Below, in pieces: positions 21,187 through 30,834 of a stretch of DNA of 64,000 nucleotides (position 1 is the first letter of the stretch; every line of letters starts with the position of its first letter). The position numbers and the translations under genes were made by a program. The DNA comes from Bifidobacterium angulatum DSM 20098 = JCM 7096 (GTDB lineage Bacteria > Actinomycetota > Actinomycetes > Actinomycetales > Bifidobacteriaceae): contig NZ_AP012322.1 in NCBI RefSeq assembly GCF_001025155.1, forward strand, positions 186,001 to 250,000, read 5' to 3'. A model generated the notes under the pieces. The model was not told the DNA's origin and searched no databases. It saw nothing but the letters and a program-made list of their open reading frames with translations.

Positions 21187-22790
21187 TGATTACCTCAACT
21201 AATCCTATGGTCTACACTAATCCTGTGGTCTACACGGATTTTCCTGATCCGGACATCATCCGGGTCGGGGACGTGTATTACATGGCCACTACGACTATGC
21301 ATTTCACACCCGGGTGCGATATTCTGCGCAGCTATGACCTGGTGCATTGGGAATTCATTGCGCACGCATTGAATATCGTGGCGGATACCCCTGAAGAACG
21401 TTTGGAATGTGAAGGTGCCAACGCCTACGGTCGAGGCATGTGGGCGCCGTCACTGCGTTACCATCGAGGCACCTGGTATGTGTTGTTCGCCGCCAACGAT
21501 ACGCATACCAGCTATCTGCTGACGGCGGACGATCCATGCGGCCCATGGCGAAAGCGTGAGCTTGACGGCTTCTATCACGACAGCGGACTGTTCTTTGACG
21601 ACGATGATCGAGCCTATGTCGTATATGGGCAGTCGACATTGCGCATCACGGAGTTGAATCCTGAATTAAGCGGGCCGATGCCGGGTGGGCTCGACCGGGT
21701 CATCGCACAGGACGATCCGCAGGCTGACCTTGGTTATGAGGGCAGTCACCTATACAAGCATGATGGACGCTATTACGTCTTCACCTGTCACTTCCCGCAA
21801 GGCAAGGGCAAAACAGAAGCCTGCTTGATAGCCGAATCCTTGGATGGCGCTTTCGAAGCGCGTGAAATTATCGACGACGACCTGTCCTTCCACGGTTACG
21901 GAGTCGCGCAAGGCGGTATGGTGGACACTCCGGACGGCGACTGGTATGCATTCATGATGCAGGACCGCGGCGGTGTGGGACGCGTGCCGACACTGATGCC
22001 GATGCGATTCGGCGAGGACGGATTCCCCGTCATCGGCGAGAACGGCAAAGTGCCGCAGTCGGTCAGCGTGCCGGCTGCAAGCTGTGCCGAACCTGTCGCG
22101 CCCATCAACGGCAGCGAATTCATAGCCCGGCATAACGCCGAAGGCGGAGTCGATGCCAACTGCCTGCAGCCATACTGGCAGTTCAATCACATCACACATG
22201 ACGAATACTGGTCACTGACGGAACGTCCGGGAGAATTCCGCCTGCATTCCGGACGCATCAGCTCGAATCTCAATCATGCATGGAACACGCTGACGCAGCG
22301 CACGATGGGGCCGGTGACGGTGGCCGAAGTCACCGTCGACGCGTCGACATTGCATGATGGCGACTTCGCCGGATTGGCGGCGTTCCAAGGATGCTATTCC
22401 TACATCGCGCTTACGCGAAGGAACGGCCGCACGATGCTGACCGTCCAATACAAGCCGGTGAATGACGATTCCATCTTCTCCGACAATGATTGGGACAGTC
22501 CAGCCGTAACGGATGCGGAAATCATGGCGGATGCGGATTGCATGCGCCTGCGCGCGGTATATGATTTCACCGATTGCAAGGATGAAGTGACGTTCTTCTA
22601 CCGCGATGCGGATACGCCGGAATCCGAATGGCGTCCATTGGGGACAGCGCACCGGATGGTCTTCAAAATGGATCATTTCACAGGTTGCCGTATCGGATTG
22701 TTCCTGTATTCGACAAAAGAGACCGGTGGAATCGCCGATTTTTACGACTTTGCGTATTCGACGCCGAATACGAAGGAAGGAGGGCGATGA
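21183..22790 (+). CDS. GH43 beta-xylosidase or alpha-L-arabinofuranosidase
   Basis: This 535-residue protein starts inside the GH8 stop (ATGA overlap). Its five-bladed propeller (about residues 10-300) has the catalytic base in YTDFPDPDIIRVGDVYYM, WAPSLRYHRGTWYVLF, and the acid glutamate in YEGSHLYKHDGRYYVFTC. A C-terminal beta-sandwich (about 320-525) with YWQFNHITHDEYWSLT and a late FTGCRIGLFLYS is the accessory domain found on GH43 enzymes acting on xylo-oligosaccharides. B. adolescentis has a GH43 xylosidase, XylC. Whether this one prefers xylose or arabinose side chains cannot be settled from the sequence. No signal peptide is visible. Confidence 0.9.
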   Translation: MMITSTNPMVYTNPVVYTDFPDPDIIRVGDVYYMATTTMHFTPGCDILRSYDLVHWEFIAHALNIVADTPEERLECEGANAYGRGMWAPSLRYHRGTWYVLFAANDTHTSYLLTADDPCGPWRKRELDGFYHDSGLFFDDDDRAYVVYGQSTLRITELNPELSGPMPGGLDRVIAQDDPQADLGYEGSHLYKHDGRYYVFTCHFPQGKGKTEACLIAESLDGAFEAREIIDDDLSFHGYGVAQGGMVDTPDGDWYAFMMQDRGGVGRVPTLMPMRFGEDGFPVIGENGKVPQSVSVPAASCAEPVAPINGSEFIARHNAEGGVDANCLQPYWQFNHITHDEYWSLTERPGEFRLHSGRISSNLNHAWNTLTQRTMGPVTVAEVTVDASTLHDGDFAGLAAFQGCYSYIALTRRNGRTMLTVQYKPVNDDSIFSDNDWDSPAVTDAEIMADADCMRLRAVYDFTDCKDEVTFFYRDADTPESEWRPLGTAHRMVFKMDHFTGCRIGLFLYSTKETGGIADFYDFAYSTPNTKEGGR

Positions 22791-24238
22791 AGCGGCAGGC
22801 CGTAGTGGCGCAGGGAACTGTCGAAGGCTTGGCGGCTGAAGATCAGGGCATCACCGTGTTCCGAGGGGTCCCGTTCGCCCAGCCTCCCGTCGGCGGTCTG
22901 CGCTGGCGTGCGCCGCAGCCGGCCCTGCCATGGGATGGTGTGCTGCAAGCCTTCGATTTCGGGCCTACCGCGATGCAGCCGACGCCGGGCGCCTCCGATG
23001 ATTTCTATGATCGTGAATGGGGCACCGATCCGGCCGTGCCGATGAGCGAGGATTGCCTCTACCTGAATATTTGGACTCCGGCATTACGCGGATATGGCGC
23101 GGATAGCATGGTAGCCTCCGAAAAGCTGCCGGTCATGGTCTGGATCTACGGCGGAGCCTATCAATGCGGCGGCACATTTGAAAAGGAATTCGACGGCACA
23201 CATCTCGCCGCGAACGGCGTCGTTGTGGTCAGTGTGGCCTATCGTCTGAATGCATTTGGGTTTATGACGCACCCTTTGCTGCATGAGGAGGCCGTAGAAC
23301 GCGGCGACGGCGAACCATATGCGAATTTCGGATTCCTGGATCAGCGTGCCGGAATCCAATGGGTGAAGGAAAACATCGCGAAGTTCGGCGGAGATCCGGA
23401 AAACATCACGGTTTTCGGCCAATCGGCCGGTGCCGCCAGCGTCTTGGCCCAGATCTGCTCGCCGATGAATCATGGCCTGTTTCAGAAAGCCATCATGCAA
23501 TCCGGCGCAGGCCTAGGGCATTTCAATGCGCGGCAGGACACGCTGGAGCATGCGCAGGCCAACGGAATCCGTCTGTTCGAAGCATTGGGTGTCTCCACGC
23601 TGGAGCAGGCCCGTGCAATCCCGGCCCGAACGGTATTGGAAGCCGCCGAGTCCCTGCCTGTTCCACCGGACAGCGGACGTGAAGATGACTGGTCGATGAT
23701 CGTCAATTGGGCGCCATGCGTGGACGGCCTGTTCCTTCCCGATCAGGAGGAGCGTATCGTCGAGGGCTGCAAGGCCAACAACGTCGACATGCTGGTCGGC
23801 AACACGACCAATGAGTTCATCGCTTCGACTGAAGATGGGAAGCCTGTGCATGTCGGCCAGCTCGGCAATCTCACGCTGATCCGCAAATGGACCGCAAGCG
23901 GTGGAACCACGCCATACTACTATCATTTCGATGTCGCTATGCCGGGGGATGATGCCGGAGCCTTCCACTCGTCCGATCTGTGGTTCTCCTTTGGAAGTCT
24001 TGCGAAATGCTGGCGTCCGTTCGTTGGATGGCATTACGATCTGGCAAGACGAATGGGGCTGTACTGGACCAATTTCGCCGCCAATGGCGATCCCAACGGA
24101 ACGGACCGTGACGGAACGCCGCTTCCTGTATGGGATCCTTGCATCGGTGAGGAATACCCCGCCATGCATTTGTGCCAAGAACCGGGCATGCGGACGGATT
24201 GGCTTACCGAAATGGATCGAAAAGCATTCGGCCTGTGA
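22787..24238 (+). CDS. Type B carboxylesterase, probable xylan/xylo-oligosaccharide acyl esterase
   Basis: The ATG at 22787 overlaps the GH43 stop (ATGA) and follows aaggaggg, so this start is secure; the protein has 483 residues. It is an alpha/beta hydrolase of the carboxylesterase type B group: FRGVPFAQPPVGGLRW, EDCLYLNIWTP, the oxyanion region PVMVWIYGGAY, the nucleophile S213 in FGQSAGAASV, and a late His in AFHSSDLWFSFG. Its place at the end of the xylan operon suggests removal of acetyl or feruloyl groups from xylo-oligosaccharides after uptake. Which acyl group it removes is inference. A hairpin follows the gene. Confidence 0.85.
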   Translation: MKRQAVVAQGTVEGLAAEDQGITVFRGVPFAQPPVGGLRWRAPQPALPWDGVLQAFDFGPTAMQPTPGASDDFYDREWGTDPAVPMSEDCLYLNIWTPALRGYGADSMVASEKLPVMVWIYGGAYQCGGTFEKEFDGTHLAANGVVVVSVAYRLNAFGFMTHPLLHEEAVERGDGEPYANFGFLDQRAGIQWVKENIAKFGGDPENITVFGQSAGAASVLAQICSPMNHGLFQKAIMQSGAGLGHFNARQDTLEHAQANGIRLFEALGVSTLEQARAIPARTVLEAAESLPVPPDSGREDDWSMIVNWAPCVDGLFLPDQEERIVEGCKANNVDMLVGNTTNEFIASTEDGKPVHVGQLGNLTLIRKWTASGGTTPYYYHFDVAMPGDDAGAFHSSDLWFSFGSLAKCWRPFVGWHYDLARRMGLYWTNFAANGDPNGTDRDGTPLPVWDPCIGEEYPAMHLCQEPGMRTDWLTEMDRKAFGL

Positions 24239-24274
24239 TGGCATGCCGTTGATGTATACATACTGATATGTAAA

Positions 24275-24302
24275 CAGGGACGGTCTTCGTGGATCGTCCC
24301 TG
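24275..24302 (+). terminator. Terminator of the xylan operon
   Basis: cagggacg (24275-24282) pairs with cgtccctg (24295-24302) around a 12-base loop containing ttcg. It lies 36 bases after the esterase stop. The tail is not T-rich, so efficiency is uncertain. Confidence 0.6.
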
Positions 24303-24774
24303 CCGCATAATGGTTTGCCGGCAAATAGACATGGTCGCCTATTGCCGGCTGTAAATCCTGAAAAAGCATCTGATGAAAGAAACGTCATGCGCAATGATAT
24401 CGGTAGTGCCCGAAGGGTTGCGCATTTTGGATCATGGCCGTCCATGGCGCGATGATCAGTTCGCTTCCATGAGGCTGTCACCGAGCCGGGGCATGTCCGG
24501 ATAGCGGCGGGTTGACCATCCGTTCGCGGTGACGCAGCGGATTCCGGCGCATACGGGCATCAACGCGCCGCTCCCGTCCGGGAAGCCCGCATCACAAAGT
24601 GCGCAGGATTTCGGTCCTTATTGCTATATTATTTTTTTTGAATAAAGGGGTTATTTTTTTCATGCTTAAGGATGTGCGCTTCGGCACGCATCCAAGCAAG
24701 CACATCCCCTGCGGTTATTGTCTCACGATGGTTCGCGCGAAGCGATGAACCGTTAACATGTGCGGAGTTCTGGT
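24303..24774 (+). promoter_or_regulatory. Upstream region of the pilus operon with poly-T tracts
   Basis: No gene is visible in these 470 bases. The last 150 bases hold a T8 run (24632-24639) and a T7 run (24654-24660), a possible -10 tatatt (24625-24630), and a ttgaat (24638-24643) whose spacer to catgct (24661) is made partly of the T7 run. A small hairpin (ggatgtgc with gcacgcatcc, loop gcttcg) follows near 24669-24692. Length changes in the T7 run would alter promoter spacing if this pair is used. Confidence 0.4.
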
Positions 24775-27700
24775 ATGGTCATACGTTTGACGCGGCTGAT
24801 GACGGCGATTGCGCTGGTCATCGGCATCATCGTACCTGTTGCCACGGCCTCTGCCGTTGACAGAGGGGGGCACAGAGGGGGGATCGACACCGCACAACAG
24901 ACGCCGGTGTGCGGCCATCCCTGGAACCAGAATGAACAGGGGGCCACTGTTGATTCCAGCAAGCCTTCCGGCCGATTGGTCGGCTGTATCAGCAATGCCG
25001 CAGTGCAATATCGATTGCAGAATTCGACGCAATGGCAGAATGTTCCCGCGGACGAACACGGCAATGTCTCGTTCGATTACAGCACGAAAATAGCCCAATT
25101 CCGTTTTGACGCGCAATTCGTCATACCCCAAGGAAGCATCACCGAAGACAACCACGTGTTCCGATACCATATCGCGGGATTCAACGGCAGCGGTACCACC
25201 ATGTCGGGCACGCTCAACGACGATCTCGGCACGTACACGATCGCTCCCGACGGATTGGTGACCATCGTCTTCAGCGAGCACGCCATCAGCAAGAACGCCG
25301 TCGCCCCGCTGGACAATGGCCGATTGTACATCGAAGCCGATCGCAGCAAGGTGACCGGCAATAATCCAGGGCAGACCGTATTGGATTTCGGCAACGGCCA
25401 TACCACCACCATCACCATGTACCGCAGAAGCGGCAGCACCTCCAAGAAGGTCATCGGCACACCGACGCTGCAACCGGACGGAACGCTCAGCACCAGATGG
25501 CAGGCGCAATTCGCCAACACGGGAACCATCGACCAGCCGATCGTGAGGATCGAGGATTGGATGGCCTATGAGAACGTTGCGGAACAGAACGGTTCCACCT
25601 CGTCAAGCCGAGGATGGTACACGGCAGATAACATCAACGATCTGTACCAAACGTTGACCACAACGATGGGGCACGGCACGTTGACGGTATATACGGTCAC
25701 GCTGCCAAGCTACAAGGGCGGTGCCGCCGTCACATGGCCGGCTGGAGGATCGGCCACGGGAACCTATTGGAAGTGGGTTTTCCAGCCGGATTCGTATTCG
25801 ATTCCCGTAGGACAGACGTTGACGTTGCAATACGATTCGACGTTCGCCAATGATGTGCTGCATCCCGCTTCGAAAAACATTTCGCGGTTCGTCCGTTCCA
25901 ACAACGGAGGCGACTATTTCACCAACAATGCAATTGCCTGGAATCCGCTGCGGCCAAGGATCTCGCTCACCAAAACGGCGGGCGGGCAGCAGACCCCCTC
26001 GGCGGAGCAGTGCCAGACCATGGGTGTGACGGAAGGCCATTGCGGCCTTGCGTCGTGGAATGTCTCGGTGCGCAATGCCGGCGACGGCCAACTGCCGGCG
26101 GGATGGGTCATGCAGGACACCGGCAGCGGCGTCTGGTACACGAAGCAACTGCTGCAGGACAGTCTGCGCGTGACCGTCGACGGTAAGCAGCTGGCCGGAG
26201 CGACGCAAGTGTCCTCCGACAATGGCAAGACCTGGGTGGACCTTGACAAGGCGCAGGAATCACAGCGATACACGTCCTTCCGGTTCGTGGCCGACAATGC
26301 GCTTGCCCCCGGCACAACCGCGGCGATCACCTATCACAGCCTGTTCGATTCCAGCGAAACGACCGTGCGCAAGAATTCAGCCACTGCGGGAACCGGCGTC
26401 GGTGGAGCGTTCGTCAAACCCGTCACCTCCAGTGTGCAAGTCGCCTCTTTGGTCAAAGACGGTTGTGGTGATCCGGTCGACGGGCAGGGGAATCCCAAAT
26501 TCGCCTCCTGCTCGGCCAACGGTGCCGACTACACATGTACCGCCACCACCGATCCGGTGTCCGTGAGGCAAGTGGGATGGCGTATCAGCGCGCACGTGAC
26601 CGACAATTGGCGTCGTGCGCCGCTCGTCTTCACGGAAACCCTGCCGGAGGGCCTGCGTGACGTGAAGTTCGCGTTCTCCGATCATGGCGACCGCAAACAG
26701 TGGCTTACCGTGGGGGATACGCGGTTCACCAATACCCAGGGTGTGCAATATGCCGTCACCGTCAAGCAGACCGGCGATCGCACGTACCAGATCACCATCC
26801 CCAAACAGGCGACCGATCTCATGAACGACGGCAACGTGTATCTGTATGTGGCCGCACGCACTCCCGACATCAACGACGGCAAGTACTGGATGGAAGGCAA
26901 ATACGACGGCAAACGGGGTTGCGTCGCCGATTCCGCGCTGAAAAACGGTGCCGGCGATTGCCTGACGGCCAAGTACCGTAATACGGTTTCCATGGGCTCC
27001 GGCAGCATACCTTCCGTGTCCACGTCGGAAACCTTCGTCGATAATTTCCAGAAAACCAATACCGGCGTCGAGGACAAGCAGAACGTCGACGGCGGCTGGT
27101 CCTCCGACGGCAAAAGCTTCACCCGAACCTATTATGTGCGCGCCAACCGGTATGGACTGAACATCGATGCCACGCATGCGAAACAGGATGACGTCCCCGA
27201 TACCGATATGCTGCCCATCAAAGACACGTTGACCGTGCCCGCCATACCGGAAGGCAGCAATCCGCAGGTCACGTTCCTGGGCAACGTGACCGTGTGCCTC
27301 GCCTGGATAGGCAACGGACAGCCATGCCCGGCCGGCAAAACGTACCAACCATCCTCGGATGCGATCGTATACCAGGAAAACGATGCCAAACTCGGCGGCG
27401 TATTGACGGTGTACGTTCCCGATTCCACGCCGGTGACCATCAGCTATCAGTACGGGTTCAAAGGATCCGCCGGATTCGACGTGGCGAACACCGCGCGATT
27501 CTCCAACTCGCCATGGTCCGATGCCGGCGCATTCAATACGAACGGCGCGGCCATCAGCAGCAGCGGCGTCATCGTGCAGACGTCGACGATGCTGTTGCAT
27601 AAAACCGATGATGATGCATCCGGCTACCGGGATCTGGCCGGTGCCAAATTCGAACTGCTCGCATGGAACGGCCATGACTATGCGTCGAACAAGCCCACGC

Positions 27701-28500
27701 CCATTACGGCGGTGACGGACGAGAAAGGCATGATCGTCGTCGGCAAAACCCAAGGATTGCAGTGCGGCACGGCATATCGGATCAAAGAGCTCCAAGCGCC
27801 GCCCGGCTATGAGATCAACGACGGGCAGACCGATTTCTATCTGACGAATTGCGGCGGAGGAGCGTACTTCGGTCCGACGAACGCGGATGGCAGTCCGGAC
27901 GCGTCAGTGCATCAATGGACCGGCGGCTACACGGTGACGATTCGAGATAAGAAGATCACCGGCTCGGTGTCGTGGAGCAAAGTGGACGCCGACCATCACG
28001 AGGAATATCTGTCCGGCACCACGTGGCGGCTTGAACGACGCAACGATGACGGTACGTGGAACAAGGTCAACGATTCCCTCTATAACTTCGCCGATTGCGT
28101 GGGCGACGGTAATGCCGCCTGCGCCGGCACCGGAGACAAGGATCCAGCCGTCGGCAAACTGACCATCGACAATCTCGACTGGGGAACCTACCGGCTGACG
28201 GAGATCACCTCGCCCGGCGGATACCGGTTGCCCGACAGTGACCGTACCTGGGCCGAATTCACGATTCGCCGGGAGGATCCCAAGGCGAAAGCCGTGCTGC
28301 AAGGACGGGGTGATTGGGCCGGCGTTACGGACAATCGTCTTACCAATCGGCCGCAACCGGTTTCCGCGCTGCCTTCCGCGGGGCGTCGTGCCGCGTGGGT
28401 GGTGACGATCGTCGGCATGGTGGCGTCCGGAGGGGCGTTGGCGGTGTTGGCGATCGCCGCGCATATCAGAAAACGTTCATACGGGAACCGTTCCGTATGA
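24775..28500 (+). CDS. Large LPxTG-type surface protein, probable tip pilin
   Basis: The 1241-residue protein has a signal peptide (VIRLTRLMTAIALVIGIIV... cleaved after ATASA), a long body with many beta-rich, Thr/Asn-rich repeats, then two CnaB/SpaA-like prealbumin folds (about residues 940-1030, with GAKFELLAWNG and YRIKELQAPPGYEI; and 1063-1165, with TYRLTEITSPGGYRL). It ends in a sortase signal with LPSAG at about 1198, a hydrophobic helix and a basic tail. LPSAG differs from the usual LPxTG. I chose the ATG at 24775 because cggag lies 8 bases before it; a GTG at 24760 is the alternative. Order before the major pilin and sortase fits a tip or adhesive subunit. Confidence 0.85.
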   Translation: MVIRLTRLMTAIALVIGIIVPVATASAVDRGGHRGGIDTAQQTPVCGHPWNQNEQGATVDSSKPSGRLVGCISNAAVQYRLQNSTQWQNVPADEHGNVSFDYSTKIAQFRFDAQFVIPQGSITEDNHVFRYHIAGFNGSGTTMSGTLNDDLGTYTIAPDGLVTIVFSEHAISKNAVAPLDNGRLYIEADRSKVTGNNPGQTVLDFGNGHTTTITMYRRSGSTSKKVIGTPTLQPDGTLSTRWQAQFANTGTIDQPIVRIEDWMAYENVAEQNGSTSSSRGWYTADNINDLYQTLTTTMGHGTLTVYTVTLPSYKGGAAVTWPAGGSATGTYWKWVFQPDSYSIPVGQTLTLQYDSTFANDVLHPASKNISRFVRSNNGGDYFTNNAIAWNPLRPRISLTKTAGGQQTPSAEQCQTMGVTEGHCGLASWNVSVRNAGDGQLPAGWVMQDTGSGVWYTKQLLQDSLRVTVDGKQLAGATQVSSDNGKTWVDLDKAQESQRYTSFRFVADNALAPGTTAAITYHSLFDSSETTVRKNSATAGTGVGGAFVKPVTSSVQVASLVKDGCGDPVDGQGNPKFASCSANGADYTCTATTDPVSVRQVGWRISAHVTDNWRRAPLVFTETLPEGLRDVKFAFSDHGDRKQWLTVGDTRFTNTQGVQYAVTVKQTGDRTYQITIPKQATDLMNDGNVYLYVAARTPDINDGKYWMEGKYDGKRGCVADSALKNGAGDCLTAKYRNTVSMGSGSIPSVSTSETFVDNFQKTNTGVEDKQNVDGGWSSDGKSFTRTYYVRANRYGLNIDATHAKQDDVPDTDMLPIKDTLTVPAIPEGSNPQVTFLGNVTVCLAWIGNGQPCPAGKTYQPSSDAIVYQENDAKLGGVLTVYVPDSTPVTISYQYGFKGSAGFDVANTARFSNSPWSDAGAFNTNGAAISSSGVIVQTSTMLLHKTDDDASGYRDLAGAKFELLAWNGHDYASNKPTPITAVTDEKGMIVVGKTQGLQCGTAYRIKELQAPPGYEINDGQTDFYLTNCGGGAYFGPTNADGSPDASVHQWTGGYTVTIRDKKITGSVSWSKVDADHHEEYLSGTTWRLERRNDDGTWNKVNDSLYNFADCVGDGNAACAGTGDKDPAVGKLTIDNLDWGTYRLTEITSPGGYRLPDSDRTWAEFTIRREDPKAKAVLQGRGDWAGVTDNRLTNRPQPVSALPSAGRRAAWVVTIVGMVASGGALAVLAIAAHIRKRSYGNRSV

Positions 28501-28539
28501 CCAATATGGATTCATCCATATTCCATAAGGAGGAGAACA

Positions 28540-29793
28540 ATGAAAACAAGAACATGGATGGCGGGAATCGCGGCAGTGGCCACACTGTTCGCGGCCATGA
28601 CCGCACCGGCCAGCGCCATGGCCGAAGAGCCGGCCGCACCAGATGTCCCGCAAACTTCTACGAATTGCACGACCAAGGGCAACATCATCACGGTGAAGGG
28701 CAAGGATGCGGACGCGTTCAGGACATGGACGGACAATGGCAAGACCCCTTTGGGCAACCGTACGTTCAGTGTGGCGAAAGTCGCCGACTACAAGATCGAT
28801 AATGGCGAGTCCGGCGGCCTGGTGCATCTTGAGACGGTGAATGGGTCGAAGCCGGACATCATTCAGGCGGTGAAAGATCTGAGCGCCAATGCGGGTAAAT
28901 CGTTGTATGAAAATGAGGATCATGATGGCGACCCGATGAACTGGCTTGCCAACACCAAGAACGATATGCTTATCCGTAGGTACGCGGAGCATCCGGGCGT
29001 CACCGGCAGCGCGCTTGCAGCGGAACAGGTGAAAGTCGACGACACGAACAATACCATGACGCTCACCATGCCCAATCCCGGCCTGTATGTGATTTTCGAT
29101 GCCACGCAGCCCAAGCAGCAGACCAAGGACACGGGCGACACCACCGTCGAATATGCGGGCTTCAGCAACATGCTCGTTGGCACCCCGCTTGCCGACGACT
29201 GCAAGGTGACGAATAACGATGGCGTCGTGGATCTGACGTCTAGCAACTTGAAGGCCAAGACCGGTTCCGCGACAACCGAGCGCGGTGGCTTCAAGTTCAC
29301 CAAGGTCGGTGTGGAAAGCGACAGGTCCGGTTTGTCGGGTGCCGAATTCACCGTGTACTCCGACAAGGACTTCACACAGGTTCTGAAGGATGCCAAGGGC
29401 AATGTAGTCAAGGCCACGTCCAGTGAAAATGGCGGTCTTGTCGATTTCGAAGGCTTCAAGCTGAATGCCGGCACCTATTACCTCAAGGAGACTGTGGTGC
29501 CGGCTGGCTATTGGTCCGGTTCCGCAGCCAAACTGATGGTCACGATGACGAAGAACGACCAGGGGAAGATCGAGCTGGAGTCGATCACCGACATGAGCTC
29601 TCCCGCCAGCGGACTGCTCAGCCATAGTGTGCAGTACGGTTACGTGTACCGCAACATCAAAAGCATCACCCAGCTGCCGTTGACCGGTGCCATGGGCATG
29701 GCCATCCTTGGCGTCGTGGCGGTGCTGTGCATCGGCGGCGCTTCGATCATCATCGTTCGGGCCCGTAAAACGAAGCGTAGCTTCGTGGCCTGA
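28540..29793 (+). CDS. Sortase-assembled major pilin subunit (FimA-like)
   Basis: This 417-residue protein has a signal peptide (TWMAGIAAVATLFAAM, cleaved after ASAMA), an N-terminal pilin domain, a CnaB fold beginning at GGFKFTKVGVESDRSGLSGAEF (about residue 248) with the E-box YYLKETVVPAGYW, and the sorting signal LPLTG at residues 379-383, then a membrane helix and basic tail. It is the expected shaft subunit, linked head to tail by the sortase next door. A canonical YPKN pilin motif is not visible; K238 in TSSNLKAKTG is a candidate linking lysine at the right place. A strong Shine-Dalgarno (aaggaggag) precedes the ATG. Confidence 0.9.
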   Translation: MKTRTWMAGIAAVATLFAAMTAPASAMAEEPAAPDVPQTSTNCTTKGNIITVKGKDADAFRTWTDNGKTPLGNRTFSVAKVADYKIDNGESGGLVHLETVNGSKPDIIQAVKDLSANAGKSLYENEDHDGDPMNWLANTKNDMLIRRYAEHPGVTGSALAAEQVKVDDTNNTMTLTMPNPGLYVIFDATQPKQQTKDTGDTTVEYAGFSNMLVGTPLADDCKVTNNDGVVDLTSSNLKAKTGSATTERGGFKFTKVGVESDRSGLSGAEFTVYSDKDFTQVLKDAKGNVVKATSSENGGLVDFEGFKLNAGTYYLKETVVPAGYWSGSAAKLMVTMTKNDQGKIELESITDMSSPASGLLSHSVQYGYVYRNIKSITQLPLTGAMGMAILGVVAVLCIGGASIIIVRARKTKRSFVA

Positions 29794-29805
29794 GCATAGG
29801 GCCGA

Positions 29806-30759
29806 ATGACGCCGGTGACACCTTCGTTCGAGCAGCTGGTCGACGTTGCCAAAGAATACCGGGCATACGCCCGTATGCGTCGGCGATTGCGCGTGATGTA
29901 CGCCGTCGCGGGGATTTTGATCGCCGTGGCGATGGTATGCACGGTGGTTCCGCTGCTGATGCAGTATGCGTCGCAGACGTCCATGTCCGTGTCGGCGTCT
30001 TCCGTCGAACAGCAGGTGCGACTGTGGCCGGAAAGTCGGATCGACGACGAACTGCGGGCGGCGCGTGCCTACAACCGCGATCTCGTCCGATCCGGACAGC
30101 CGGTGCTGGGAGCCCAGGCCGACCCGTTCAGTAATGGGGAACGCCTGTCCTCCCAGTCGGCGCAGGATCAACGCTACGGCAGGCTGCTCAACGAAGGTCA
30201 CGGCATCATGGGCCGCGTGTCCATACCGAAGATCTCAGTGGATCTTCCCATCTACCATGGCACCGGAGACAAGCAATTGTCCCTTGGCTCCGGGCATCTG
30301 TATGGCACGAGCCTGCCGGTCGGCGGCAACAACACCCATGCGGTCATCACCGGCCATCGCGGCATGGTGCAGGCGCAGATGTTCACCAGATTGGATGAAA
30401 TGCGCGAAGGCGATTTCATCTACATCTCAACGATGAACAGGACCCTGGCCTATGAAGTCGATCGCATCACCGTAATCGAACCGACCGATACCTCGCAGCT
30501 GCGCATTGTTCCCGGGCAGGATCGGCTGACGTTGATGACCTGTACGCCATACGGCATCAATTCCCACCGGCTCCTGGTCTCCGGCCATCGTGTGAGCATG
30601 CCCGTTCCCGCCCCCGATCCGACAGATCTGCATGACGGCCGGACCGTCGGCGCATGGGTGTGCGGGTCGGTGCTCCTGTGCGGTTGGGGCGGCATTGTGG
30701 CGGTCCGTCGGCGCAAGCGTACGCCGGAAGGGCCGCCGCGCCATGCCGCTCAGGCGTGA
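29806..30759 (+). CDS. srtC: Class C sortase (pilin polymerase)
   Basis: The 317-residue protein has an N-terminal membrane helix (about residues 30-52), a lid with the DPF motif (AQADPFSNGER), and the sortase catalytic set H184 (ITGHRG), C246 (MTCTPYG) and R255 (NSHRLLVSGHR). A second membrane helix and the basic tail VRRRKRTPEG lie at the C-terminus. This two-helix, lid-bearing form is typical of class C sortases that polymerise pili. The gene is 12 bases after the major pilin, so the three pilus genes form one operon. A housekeeping sortase elsewhere would attach the fibre to the wall. Confidence 0.95.
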   Translation: MTPVTPSFEQLVDVAKEYRAYARMRRRLRVMYAVAGILIAVAMVCTVVPLLMQYASQTSMSVSASSVEQQVRLWPESRIDDELRAARAYNRDLVRSGQPVLGAQADPFSNGERLSSQSAQDQRYGRLLNEGHGIMGRVSIPKISVDLPIYHGTGDKQLSLGSGHLYGTSLPVGGNNTHAVITGHRGMVQAQMFTRLDEMREGDFIYISTMNRTLAYEVDRITVIEPTDTSQLRIVPGQDRLTLMTCTPYGINSHRLLVSGHRVSMPVPAPDPTDLHDGRTVGAWVCGSVLLCGWGGIVAVRRRKRTPEGPPRHAAQA

Positions 30760-30834
30760 TTGGCGATCAAGATCCGGTATGGTGATGCCGGCCATGTCCA
30801 ACAATCGGGGCGCAGTTCAGTTTTTCTCGTTCAG

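Noticed and set aside
26377..27795. A 472-codon minus-strand frame opposite the large pilin
   Set aside because: Composition is that of an antisense shadow (His/Gly/Arg-rich), and the plus-strand frame has a signal peptide, CnaB folds and a sorting signal.
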